A stretch of DNA of 64,000 nucleotides from Flavobacterium sp. (GTDB taxonomy: Bacteria > Bacteroidota > Bacteroidia > Flavobacteriales > Flavobacteriaceae): contig NZ_JAHEBT010000004.1 in NCBI RefSeq assembly GCF_024642105.1, positions 1-64,000 on the forward strand, read 5' to 3'. Positions 25,059 to 32,806 of the stretch are shown here, in pieces. How positions within the stretch are numbered: the first letter of the stretch is position 1; each line of letters starts with the position of its first letter. A program made the position numbers and the translations under genes. Under the pieces are notes generated by a model. That model did not search any database, was not told the DNA's origin, and was given only the letters and a program-made list of their open reading frames with translations.

Positions 25059-27245
25059 TTATTTTTTTACTTTAATATCTGTTCCTAAACGTTGCATATA
25101 AGCTATTAGAGCTATAATTTCTCTCTCATTCATTGGAACAAATTTTTCACCTTTAGCGGCTGCTTTTTTCTTACTTTCCTCATAACTTTTCACAAAGTCA
25201 GGATCATTTTTCAAGCTCTCTTCAATTGTAATAGCTTGAGCTCTTAAATCTTTTTGAGCATTTACAATTTGAGCCTGACCTGGCTCATCATAAGGAACTC
25301 CAAGCGTTTTCATCGCTTCCATTTTCTTTTGAGTCATAGAAATATCCATAGCCTCATTATCGAATAACCATTTGTAACCTGGCATAATCGAACCTGCAGA
25401 AATACTTTGTGGATTCCAAAAGTGATTGAAATGCCAGTTGTCATTATACTTCCCACCTACTCTCAACAAGTCTGGTCCAGTACGTTTTGATCCCCAAAGG
25501 AATGGATGATCATAGACAAACTCTCCAGCTTTAGATTGTGGTCCATAACGTTCCACTTCACTACGGAAAGGTCTAACTGATTGTGAGTGACATCCCACAC
25601 ATCCTTCACGAATGTATAAATCACGACCTTCTAATTCCAATGGAGAATAAGGTTTAACACTCGTAATTGTTGGTATATTCGATTTGACCATAATCGTTGG
25701 TACGATTTGAATAATCCCTCCAATTAAAATAGCAACAGTAGCCAAAATGGTCAACTGTATTGGTTTTCTTTCCAACCAAGGGTGGAATTTCTCTCCTTTT
25801 AATCTTCCACTGCTGATTTGTTGTAATTCAGGAGCTTCCGCTAATTCATCTTCAATAGATTGACCTACTCTTACCGTTTGAATGATGTTGTATAACAACA
25901 CTAACATTCCTGAAAGATACATCGTTCCTCCAACCGCTCTCATCCAATACATTGGAATCAATTGAGTCACAGTTTCTAAGAAGTTACCGTAAGTTAACGT
26001 TCCGTCTGGATTGAATTGTTTCCACATTGACGCTTGCAAGAAACCTGCAACATACATTGGAAGTGCATATAAAATAATTCCTAAAGTCCCAATCCAAAAG
26101 TGGAAATTAGCTAATTTAGTAGAATACAAAGGAGTTTTAGTCATTCGCGGTATCAACCAATAAATCATTCCAAACGCCATAAATCCATTCCAAGCTAAAG
26201 CACCAACGTGTACGTGAGCAATAATCCAATCCGTATAATGTGCAATAGCGTTTACATTTTTAAGAGACAACATTGGTCCTTCAAAAGTAGCCATACCATA
26301 ACCTGTGATAGCTACTACGAAAAATTTCAATACAGGTTCTACTCGTACTTTGTCCCAAACTCCTCTTAAGGTTAACAAACCATTAATCATACCTCCCCAA
26401 GATGGAGCAATCAACATTACTGAGAAAACTACCCCTAAATTTTGCGCCCAAGTTGGTAACGCAGAGTATAATAAATGGTGTGGGCCAGCCCAGATATAAA
26501 TAAAGATTAAAGACCAAAAGTGAACAATAGAAAGTCTATAAGAATATACAGGACGATTAGCCGCTTTTGGAACAAAGTAATACATCAATCCTAAAAATGG
26601 TGTAGTCAAAAAGAACGCTACCGCATTATGCCCGTACCACCATTGCACTAAAGCATCTTGAACTCCTGCATATACAGAATAACTTTTTAAAGCAGAAATA
26701 GGTAACTCTAAACTATTGAAGATATGCAATACCGCTACGGTAACAAATGTAGCCAAGTAAAACCAAATCGCAACGTACAAGTGACGCTCTCTTCTTTTTA
26801 TGATGGTTCCAATCATATTAATACCAAAGACAACCCAAATTAAAGCAATCGCAATATCGATTGGCCATTCTAATTCAGCGTATTCTTTTGAAGTACTAAA
26901 TCCCAATGGTAAAGAAACGGCTGCTGCAACAATTATCAATTGCCAACCCCAAAAGTTAAGATTACTCAAGAAGTCACTAAACATTCTTGCCTTTAATAAT
27001 CGTTGAAGTGAATAATACACCCCGGCAAACATGGCATTACCCACAAAGGCAAAAATAACTGCATTAGTATGTAAAGGTCTCAATCTACCAAAACTCAACC
27101 ACGAAATTCCGTCGGTAATGTTTGGAAAAAGAAACATAAAAGCCAGAATAAGTCCAACTAACATTCCTACCACACCAAAAACAATGGTGGCATAAAGGAA
27201 TTTCTTTACAATTTTGTTGTCGTAATAAAATTGTTGCATTTCCAT
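25059..27245 (-). CDS. ccoNO: cbb3 oxidase fused subunit CcoN-CcoO
   Basis: Catalytic core of the high-affinity cbb3 oxidase. 728 aa in one reading frame: CcoN (about 1-470, at least 12 membrane segments) fused to the cytochrome c subunit CcoO (about 500-728). CcoN heme/copper ligands are visible: H59 in RPLHTNAV, H206 in WWYGHNAVAF, H256-H257 in AGPHHLLY, and H344/H346 in IAHVHVG. The CcoO heme site is C549-x2-C552-H553 in REGCVGCHSQSVRPF, with a probable axial Met in SIMPGYKWL. The fusion is known in Bacteroidota. It starts 2 bp after the ccoS stop codon. Confidence 0.96.
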   Translation of the reverse strand: MEMQQFYYDNKIVKKFLYATIVFGVVGMLVGLILAFMFLFPNITDGISWLSFGRLRPLHTNAVIFAFVGNAMFAGVYYSLQRLLKARMFSDFLSNLNFWGWQLIIVAAAVSLPLGFSTSKEYAELEWPIDIAIALIWVVFGINMIGTIIKRRERHLYVAIWFYLATFVTVAVLHIFNSLELPISALKSYSVYAGVQDALVQWWYGHNAVAFFLTTPFLGLMYYFVPKAANRPVYSYRLSIVHFWSLIFIYIWAGPHHLLYSALPTWAQNLGVVFSVMLIAPSWGGMINGLLTLRGVWDKVRVEPVLKFFVVAITGYGMATFEGPMLSLKNVNAIAHYTDWIIAHVHVGALAWNGFMAFGMIYWLIPRMTKTPLYSTKLANFHFWIGTLGIILYALPMYVAGFLQASMWKQFNPDGTLTYGNFLETVTQLIPMYWMRAVGGTMYLSGMLVLLYNIIQTVRVGQSIEDELAEAPELQQISSGRLKGEKFHPWLERKPIQLTILATVAILIGGIIQIVPTIMVKSNIPTITSVKPYSPLELEGRDLYIREGCVGCHSQSVRPFRSEVERYGPQSKAGEFVYDHPFLWGSKRTGPDLLRVGGKYNDNWHFNHFWNPQSISAGSIMPGYKWLFDNEAMDISMTQKKMEAMKTLGVPYDEPGQAQIVNAQKDLRAQAITIEESLKNDPDFVKSYEESKKKAAAKGEKFVPMNEREIIALIAYMQRLGTDIKVKK

Positions 27246-27247
27246 AA

Positions 27248-27439
27248 TTAAATTTGTTTTTCTTCTATTGTTTGTACTGATTTATTTGGTTTTATTTTGA
27301 GTTCATCGTCAAAAAGCATTCTGACAGACGGTGTATAATCATCATCGTATTGCCCCGTTTTTACGGCTCTGATAAAAGCAATGAAAAATCCAACTGCAAC
27401 TATGATACTAATAGAGATTAATAAATAAATGACACTCAT
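27248..27439 (-). CDS. ccoS: cbb3 oxidase maturation protein CcoS
   Basis: 63-aa protein with a single N-terminal membrane segment (SVIYLLISISIIVAVGFFIAFI) followed by AVKTGQYDDDYTPSVRMLFDDE, the pattern of CcoS/FixS. It is needed for insertion of the heme b and CuB cofactors in other bacteria. It is the first gene of the ccoS-NO-Q-P-G-H unit, with a clear promoter and Fnr-type operator upstream. Confidence 0.93.
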   Translation of the reverse strand: MSVIYLLISISIIVAVGFFIAFIRAVKTGQYDDDYTPSVRMLFDDELKIKPNKSVQTIEEKQI

Positions 27440-27457
27440 ACCTTAAAATTATGTTAA

Positions 27458-27465
27458 CAAAGTTA
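27458..27465 (-). promoter_or_regulatory. -7 element of the ccoS operon (TAACTTTG)
   Basis: On the minus strand this reads TAACTTTG, an exact TAnnTTTG match. Predicted leader to the ccoS ATG is about 14 nt. The operator palindrome centre is 29.5 bp upstream. Confidence 0.75.
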
Positions 27466-27487
27466 GTTTTAGTGATTCTCAAAAAAT

Positions 27488-27501
27488 ATGACATTTATCA
27501 T
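27488..27501. promoter_or_regulatory. Fnr-type operator ATGACATTTATCAT (ccoS operon)
   Basis: A near-perfect palindrome (half-sites ATGACA and TATCAT). Centre 27494.5, placed at about -41.5 relative to the ccoS promoter, the same geometry as at hemN and ccoI. Confidence 0.8.
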
Positions 27502-27551
27502 ACTAAGGCTAATTCGATTAAAATTAATCAAAAAAAGAATACAAAAACCTT

Positions 27552-29933
27552 TTATTTTCTTTCTACTCTTTTAGAATAATAGTTACTCATTAAGGTCACA
27601 AAACTCACTATCGTAATGGTACTCAAAGGCATAATGATAGCCGCAACAAGTGGCAGCAAATTACCCGTAACCGCAAATGAGAGTCCAACCACATTATATA
27701 ATAATGACAATGTAAAACTCATTTTAATAGTTGTAATCGCTTTTTTAGAAAGTTTCAAAAACGAATGAAGTTGCTGAAACACACTTGCATCCAAAATTGC
27801 ATCACAAGCTGGAGAGAAAACATTCACATTCTCCGAAATGGAAATCCCTACATTGCTTTGTGCCAAAGCACCTGCATCATTTAACCCATCCCCAACCATC
27901 ATTACATTCTGTCCTTTTTCTTGCAAATTTTTAATGAATTCTAACTTCTGTTCTGGTTTTTGATTAAAAATTAATTCGGTTCCTTTAGGTAATAATTGTT
28001 CCAACGCATCTCGTTCCCCTTCATTATCTCCTGAAAGTATTTTCAATTGATACTGCTGACTCAAATTAGTAAAGAGCGCTGCCAGACCTTCGCGATATTG
28101 ATTATTGAAAACATATTTCCCTAAATAATTTCCGTTGATTTTAATATGAACTGAAGTTTGTTGAACCTCATTTTCTTCTATCGAACCCACAAAAGAAGCT
28201 GACCCTAACTGTATAATCGTTTTATCTATTTGAGCTTGAATTCCTTTTCCAGTAATTTCGTCAAAAGCACTCACTTTAAGAATTTTAGTTTCAGGCAAAA
28301 AGTCATACAACATCCTACTTAGTGGATGATTAGAAGCGCGCAGTACATTTTTGACTAAAACAATTTCGCTTTCTGAAAGTAACTTACCTTGATAGGAAAT
28401 ATTTGATTTTTTGTTGGTCGTAATAGTTCCTGTTTTATCAAAAACAATAGTATCTACTTTCGCTAATTGTTCAATAACTAAAGCATTTTTAAGATAGAAT
28501 TTCTTCTTACCTAGTATTCGCAAAATATTTCCAAAAGTAAATGGGGCAGTTAATGCCAAGGCGCAAGGGCAAGCTACTATTAATACTGCCGTAAATACAT
28601 TAAAAGCGGTATTGGCATCTTTTAAAATCCAATAGCCAAAACCTCCAAAAGCAATTAAAAGCAAAATTGGGGTGAAATAACGTGAAATTTGATCGGTAAT
28701 GGTTTTATGTTTTTGCTCTACATTTTTTTGAAACACATCATTACTCCATAACTGTGTCAAATAACTTTGAGAGACGGAGTACAACACCTCCATTTCAATC
28801 ATTTTTCCTATTTGCTTTCCTCCTGCAAATACTTTGTCACCTGACTTTTTAGTAATCGGGATAGCTTCTCCTGTTACAAAACTATAATCAATTTCGGCTG
28901 TTTCAGAGATTAAAATACCATCTACAGGAATTAATTCTTGATTGCGAATGAGTAATCTATCGCCTTTTTGAATATCGTAAACTGGTACACTTTCTTCTAG
29001 ATTTCCTTGAATTCGGGTAATTGCAATTGGAAAATACGATTTAAAATCACGCTCAAAACTCAAAAAACTATAGGTTTTAATTTGGAACATTTTACCTAAA
29101 AGCATAAAAAAAACTAATCCAGTCAAGCTATCAAAAAAGCCAGAACCATAATCCATTACAATATCTACGGTACTGCGCACAAACATGACGATGATTCCCA
29201 AAGCGATTGGAATGTCAATGTTGAGCATTTTGGATTTGATACTTTTATAGGCTGACACATAATAACCACTTGCCGAGTATAAAAAACTCGGTAATGATAA
29301 TGCAAAAATTAACCAACGGAAAAATCCACGGTATTGGTCGAGCCAATATTCTTTTACCTCAAAATATTCTGGAAATGAAAGTAGCATGATATTGCCAAAA
29401 CAAAAGAAAGCGACTCCTAATTTATAGGTTAAACTTCTGTCAACATTATTGGAGCCAGCCACATAGTTTTCTAAACTTATATAAGGTTCGTAGCCAATAC
29501 CGCTCAACAAATAGACAATTTCTTTCAGTGAAACTTCTTCTGGTTTGTAGGTAATACGGACTGTTTTTTGAGGAAAATTAACTTGAGAAGTACTTATTCC
29601 CTTTTGAAGACGTTGTAAATTTTCCAAAATCCAAATACACGAGCTACAATGTATATGAGGAATGTTAAGTGAAACAATAGCAGTTGCATTCTCTTCGAAT
29701 TCCAACAGTTTTGACACAATACTTTCATTATCTAAGAAATCATATTTACCATTAATATCTTGCGGAGTTGCTCCAGGCGATTTTTCAAAATCATAATAAC
29801 AGGTCATATCATTGAGACTAAAAATTTCGTACACGGTCTTACAACCTGTGCAACAAAATAATTTGTCATCAAAAATAATTTCTTCCGTTTCTACAATATC
29901 CAAACCGCAATGGAAACAGTTTTTTGTATCCAT
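27552..29933 (-). CDS. ccoI: CcoI/FixI copper-transporting P-type ATPase
   Basis: Exports Cu(I) across the inner membrane for assembly of the cbb3 oxidase. 793 aa. The N-terminus has a cysteine-rich metal-binding segment (CFHCG at 6-10, FCCTGC at 27-31) and a heavy-metal domain with C96-x2-C99 (IHCSSCIWIL). About eight membrane segments include the transport motif C455-P-C457. The phosphorylation site is D499 in DKTGTIT, with the hinge GDGLND near the C-terminus. The N-terminal zinc-ribbon-like domain distinguishes CcoI from CopA. Its promoter shares a palindrome with the divergent fnr-type gene. A 112-bp gap with its own promoter precedes ccoS. Confidence 0.95.
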   Translation of the reverse strand: MDTKNCFHCGLDIVETEEIIFDDKLFCCTGCKTVYEIFSLNDMTCYYDFEKSPGATPQDINGKYDFLDNESIVSKLLEFEENATAIVSLNIPHIHCSSCIWILENLQRLQKGISTSQVNFPQKTVRITYKPEEVSLKEIVYLLSGIGYEPYISLENYVAGSNNVDRSLTYKLGVAFFCFGNIMLLSFPEYFEVKEYWLDQYRGFFRWLIFALSLPSFLYSASGYYVSAYKSIKSKMLNIDIPIALGIIVMFVRSTVDIVMDYGSGFFDSLTGLVFFMLLGKMFQIKTYSFLSFERDFKSYFPIAITRIQGNLEESVPVYDIQKGDRLLIRNQELIPVDGILISETAEIDYSFVTGEAIPITKKSGDKVFAGGKQIGKMIEMEVLYSVSQSYLTQLWSNDVFQKNVEQKHKTITDQISRYFTPILLLIAFGGFGYWILKDANTAFNVFTAVLIVACPCALALTAPFTFGNILRILGKKKFYLKNALVIEQLAKVDTIVFDKTGTITTNKKSNISYQGKLLSESEIVLVKNVLRASNHPLSRMLYDFLPETKILKVSAFDEITGKGIQAQIDKTIIQLGSASFVGSIEENEVQQTSVHIKINGNYLGKYVFNNQYREGLAALFTNLSQQYQLKILSGDNEGERDALEQLLPKGTELIFNQKPEQKLEFIKNLQEKGQNVMMVGDGLNDAGALAQSNVGISISENVNVFSPACDAILDASVFQQLHSFLKLSKKAITTIKMSFTLSLLYNVVGLSFAVTGNLLPLVAAIIMPLSTITIVSFVTLMSNYYSKRVERK

Positions 29934-29957
29934 ACTCTTTGCTCATTTTACCTGCAA

Positions 29958-29965
29958 CAAAAGTC
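29958..29965 (-). promoter_or_regulatory. -7 element of ccoI (GACTTTTG)
   Basis: The minus strand reads GACTTTTG, one base off consensus. It lies exactly 29.5 bp from the centre of the 29988-30001 palindrome, as at hemN and ccoS. Leader about 20 nt. Confidence 0.6.
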
Positions 29966-29987
29966 ACTAATTGTTAGCATTAAAAAT

Positions 29988-30001
29988 ATGACATTTGTCA
30001 T
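29988..30001. promoter_or_regulatory. Shared Fnr-type operator ATGACATTTGTCAT (ccoI / fnr)
   Basis: A perfect palindrome, ATGACA-TT-TGTCAT. It sits near -41.5 for ccoI and, 11 bp (one helical turn) further away, near -52.5 for the fnr-type gene, so one site could regulate both and give autoregulation. Confidence 0.8.
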
Positions 30002-30034
30002 AATAATCATTAAATTTGTGCTCAATAAAGTCCC

Positions 30035-30042
30035 TACTTTTG
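30035..30042 (+). promoter_or_regulatory. -7 element TACTTTTG of the fnr-type gene
   Basis: TACTTTTG followed by TACT and ATG at 30047. The predicted first transcribed base is the A of ATG (leaderless). A TTTG at 30015-30018 can serve as the -33 element with a 16-bp spacer. Confidence 0.65.
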
Positions 30043-30046
30043 TACT

Positions 30047-30727
30047 ATGAGTAAATGTGAACAATGTATCGTTAGAGAATTCAGCTCTTTGAAGGCTTTA
30101 AACAAAGAAGAGTTAGTAAAACTTTCTGAATGCAAAGAAGCATATACCATTAAAAAAGGTGATGTCATTTTTGAAGAAGGAGAAACAATTAATGGTATTT
30201 ACTGCATCAAAGACGGAGTTTGTAAGCTCTCTAAATTGAGCGCCAATGGCAAAGATCATATTGTTAAACTCATCAAAAAAGGAGAATTACTAGGACAACG
30301 TTCCATCATTAGTGACGAACCTGTCAATTTAAGTGCTGTTGCCTTAGAAGACATGGAAGTTTGTTTTATCCCAAGATCTGAAATCATGGGATTTTTTGAC
30401 AAAAACAATCAGTTTTCTATGAATGTCATGAAAACAATTTGTGGCGACTTAAAAGAAGCAGATGACCATGCCGTGAATATGGCTCAAAAAACAGTAAAAG
30501 AACGCCTCGCCGAAACCTTACTTTATTTAGCCGATACCTTCGGTAAAAATGAAGATGACAGTCTAAAAGTACAATTATCAAGAGAAGAACTCGCCAGCAT
30601 GATTGGTACCGCTACCGAAAGTTGTATTCGTTTACTTTCTGATTTCAATAAACTAGGTTTGATTGAATTATCTGGTAAAAAAATCACCCTAAAAGAAATT
30701 GGCAAATTAAAAAAAATGGCAGAGTAG
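30047..30727 (+). CDS. Crp/Fnr-family transcription regulator (oxygen-sensing type)
   Basis: 226-aa regulator: cyclic-nucleotide-like sensor domain (about 15-125), dimer helix (about 120-150) and winged HTH (about 176-208). Cysteines lie at 4, 7, 29, 53, 59 and 106. C106 sits in EVCFIPRSEI, the position of E. coli Fnr C122, and C4-x2-C7 resembles the N-terminal pair, so a 4Fe-4S cluster is plausible although spacing differs from E. coli (C20, C23, C29). The recognition helix TATESCIRLL keeps the Fnr Glu and Arg (E191, R195), which read the GA of the half-site, but Ser212 is replaced by Ile, consistent with ATGAY rather than TTGAT sites. Its neighbours and operators point to control of cco and hemN. 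Confidence 0.9.
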   Translation: MSKCEQCIVREFSSLKALNKEELVKLSECKEAYTIKKGDVIFEEGETINGIYCIKDGVCKLSKLSANGKDHIVKLIKKGELLGQRSIISDEPVNLSAVALEDMEVCFIPRSEIMGFFDKNNQFSMNVMKTICGDLKEADDHAVNMAQKTVKERLAETLLYLADTFGKNEDDSLKVQLSREELASMIGTATESCIRLLSDFNKLGLIELSGKKITLKEIGKLKKMAE

Positions 30728-30730
30728 CTC

Positions 30731-31504
30731 CTACATTTTCTTCGCCTCGTTCCAAAAAACATCCATTTCAGCCAACGTCATATCCATCAATGGCTTTCCA
30801 AGTTCTGCTGCTTTGCTTTCCAAGTACTGAAATCTACTGATGAATTTTTTATTCGTTCGTTCTAAAGCATCTTCGGGATTGATGTTTAAGAATCGGGCAT
30901 AATTAATCATTGAGAATAACACGTCTCCAAATTCAGCTTCCATATTATCTTGGTTTCCAGCAGCTACCTCAACTTGCAATTCTTGTAATTCCTCTTGCAC
31001 TTTGTCCCAAACCTGATGTGGTTCTTCCCAATCAAAACCAACACCTTTTACCTTATCTTGAATTCGGCTGGCTTTTACCAAAGCAGGCAGGCCTTTTGGC
31101 ACTCCTTCTAAAACTGATTTTTTTCCTTCTTTTAGCTTGAGTTTTTCCCAATTTTGTTTGACTTCTTCTTCATCTTTCACTTCCACATCACCATAAATAT
31201 GAGGATGACGATGAATCAGCTTTTCGCAAATGGCATTACATACATCCGCCATATCAAAATCTTGGGTTTCGCTTCCAATTTTCGCATAAAAAACAATGTG
31301 TAATAACAAGTCGCCTAATTCTTTTTTGACTTCTTCCAAATCATTTTCTAAAATCGCATCGCCCAACTCATAGGTTTCCTCAATAGTTAGGTGACGTAAA
31401 CTTTGTAATGTTTGCTTTTTGTCCCAAGGACATTGATCACGCAATTCGTCCATGATGGTCAATAGTCTATCGAATGCCTGAAGTTTTGATTCTCTTGAAT
31501 TCAT
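30731..31504 (-). CDS. mazG: Nucleoside triphosphate pyrophosphohydrolase MazG
   Basis: Hydrolyses (d)NTPs, including damaged ones, to NMP and pyrophosphate. 257 aa, the length of full tandem-domain MazG. The first domain has LRDQCPWDKKQTLQSLRHLTIEETYELGDAI with the metal-binding glutamates and KKELGDLLLHIVFYAKI; the second has EAEFGDVLFSMINYARFL. All are intact. It is convergent with the fnr-type gene (3 bp apart) and is the distal gene of the def-DUF5606-mazG set, preceded by a hairpin. Confidence 0.94.
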   Translation of the reverse strand: MNSRESKLQAFDRLLTIMDELRDQCPWDKKQTLQSLRHLTIEETYELGDAILENDLEEVKKELGDLLLHIVFYAKIGSETQDFDMADVCNAICEKLIHRHPHIYGDVEVKDEEEVKQNWEKLKLKEGKKSVLEGVPKGLPALVKASRIQDKVKGVGFDWEEPHQVWDKVQEELQELQVEVAAGNQDNMEAEFGDVLFSMINYARFLNINPEDALERTNKKFISRFQYLESKAAELGKPLMDMTLAEMDVFWNEAKKM

Positions 31505-31533
31505 TGTAAAAATTGGTTTTGGTAAAAATAAAA

Positions 31534-31567
31534 AAATCCTGCTAAGAAATACATCTCAGCAGGATTT
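31534..31567 (-). terminator. Hairpin between the DUF5606 gene and mazG
   Basis: AAATCCTGCT and AGCAGGATTT form a 10-bp stem with a 14-nt loop; on the minus strand the stem is followed by a T run. It probably terminates part of the transcripts upstream of mazG. Confidence 0.7.
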
Positions 31568-31588
31568 AAATAACTTTCCAATTAACAA

Positions 31589-32047
31589 TTACGCTTTTGT
31601 AGCTTTTGCTTTTTTAGGTTTTTCTTCTGTAACGGATTCTTCTTTACTTGACGCTTTTGGCGCTTCATCAGTAACTAAACCTTTTGATTGCAACAAATTG
31701 TACCAATTCAATACTTTTTTGATATCAGAACCGTATACTCTTTCTTCATCATAATCAGGTAAGATTTCTTTAAAGTAAGCGGCTAAAGTAGCTGCATCTT
31801 CTTTATGAGAAATAGCAGGTCCATTTTTTTCTTTTTTGGCAATAGTATTCAATATTTCAGCCAATGGTTTCTCAGCTTCATACGTATAAATCGAAATTTC
31901 AGATAACAAACTTACGTTTGCTTTTAAATTTACTGTGATTTTTTTACCATCTAATAATGACTCGGCTACAAAACCTGTACGGGTTTGGATTTTTAATTCG
32001 TATAAACCTGGTTTCCCAGAAATAGCTAATATTTTTTCGATATTCAT
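31589..32047 (-). CDS. DUF5606 domain protein
   Basis: 152-aa protein of a family found in Bacteroidota. The conserved part is MNIEKILAISGKPGLYELKIQTRTGFVAESLLDGKKITV at the N-terminus and YGSDIKKVLNWYNLLQSKGLV at about 103-123. The C-terminal 30 residues are Lys/Glu/Ala-rich and probably disordered. The function is unknown. It sits between def (19 bp upstream) and mazG; the constant neighbourhood with translation and nucleotide-quality genes suggests a housekeeping role, which is inference only. Confidence 0.85.
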   Translation of the reverse strand: MNIEKILAISGKPGLYELKIQTRTGFVAESLLDGKKITVNLKANVSLLSEISIYTYEAEKPLAEILNTIAKKEKNGPAISHKEDAATLAAYFKEILPDYDEERVYGSDIKKVLNWYNLLQSKGLVTDEAPKASSKEESVTEEKPKKAKATKA

Positions 32048-32066
32048 TGTATCTGTTTTTATTTAA

Positions 32067-32654
32067 TTATCTTCCTTTTTTACCAAAGAACTTCATTCTA
32101 TACTCTTGAAATGTTTTTCCTTCAATAATGTTTTTTAATTTTTTCTGAATCAAACGTTTTTTCAAAGACGAAATTTTATCTGTAAATAAAATCCCTTCTA
32201 TATGATCGTATTCGTGCTGAATTACTCTTGCAATTAAACCATCAAAAACTTCGGTTTTCATTACAAAATCTTCTTCGCAATATTCAATTGTTACGGTTGG
32301 TTTTCGATAGACATCTTCACGCACATCAGGAATACTCAAACAGCCTTCGTTGAAGCTCCATTCCTCGCCTTCTTCTTTTACAATTTTAGCATTAATAAAA
32401 GTACGTTTGAATCCGTTCATTTTTTTTTGATCGGCTTCAGACATATCCTCATCATCACTAAAAGGGGTTGTATCAATAACAAACAAACGTATAGGCAAAC
32501 CTACTTGTGGCGCTGCTAATCCAACTCCGTAAGCATTGTACATCGTATCGTACATATTGGAAATAGTTTCCTTTAAGTTAGGATAATCAGGCGTAATTGC
32601 CTCTCCAACCTTTCTTAAAACAGGATCACCATAACCTATAATTGGTAAAATCAT
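32067..32654 (-). CDS. def: Peptide deformylase
   Basis: Removes the formyl group from the N-terminal methionine of new proteins. 195 aa. All three motifs are intact: GVGLAAPQ (43-50), EGCLS (103-107, cysteine metal ligand) and HEYDH (147-151, two histidine ligands and the catalytic glutamate). A 12-residue acidic insertion, PFSDDEDMSEADQKK (about 64-78), lies between motifs 1 and 2, as in other Bacteroidota enzymes. It leads the def-DUF5606-mazG operon. Confidence 0.96.
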   Translation of the reverse strand: MILPIIGYGDPVLRKVGEAITPDYPNLKETISNMYDTMYNAYGVGLAAPQVGLPIRLFVIDTTPFSDDEDMSEADQKKMNGFKRTFINAKIVKEEGEEWSFNEGCLSIPDVREDVYRKPTVTIEYCEEDFVMKTEVFDGLIARVIQHEYDHIEGILFTDKISSLKKRLIQKKLKNIIEGKTFQEYRMKFFGKKGR

Positions 32655-32712
32655 AGTTTTATATTAAGTAGCAATTTACCTTATGAAGGCAATTTTTCTC
32701 TTGTTTAGAGTG

Positions 32713-32720
32713 CAAAAGTA
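32713..32720 (-). promoter_or_regulatory. -7 element of def (TACTTTTG)
   Basis: The minus strand reads TACTTTTG with a predicted leader of about 54 nt to the def ATG at 32654. It separates the def operon from mqo upstream. Confidence 0.5.
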
Positions 32721-32806
32721 GTAAAAGATATTTGAATTACGATATACATTAATGTCTAATCCCCAATACCTTTTACTATTAGCTCATTAGGAGTCATGAA
32801 ACTGTT

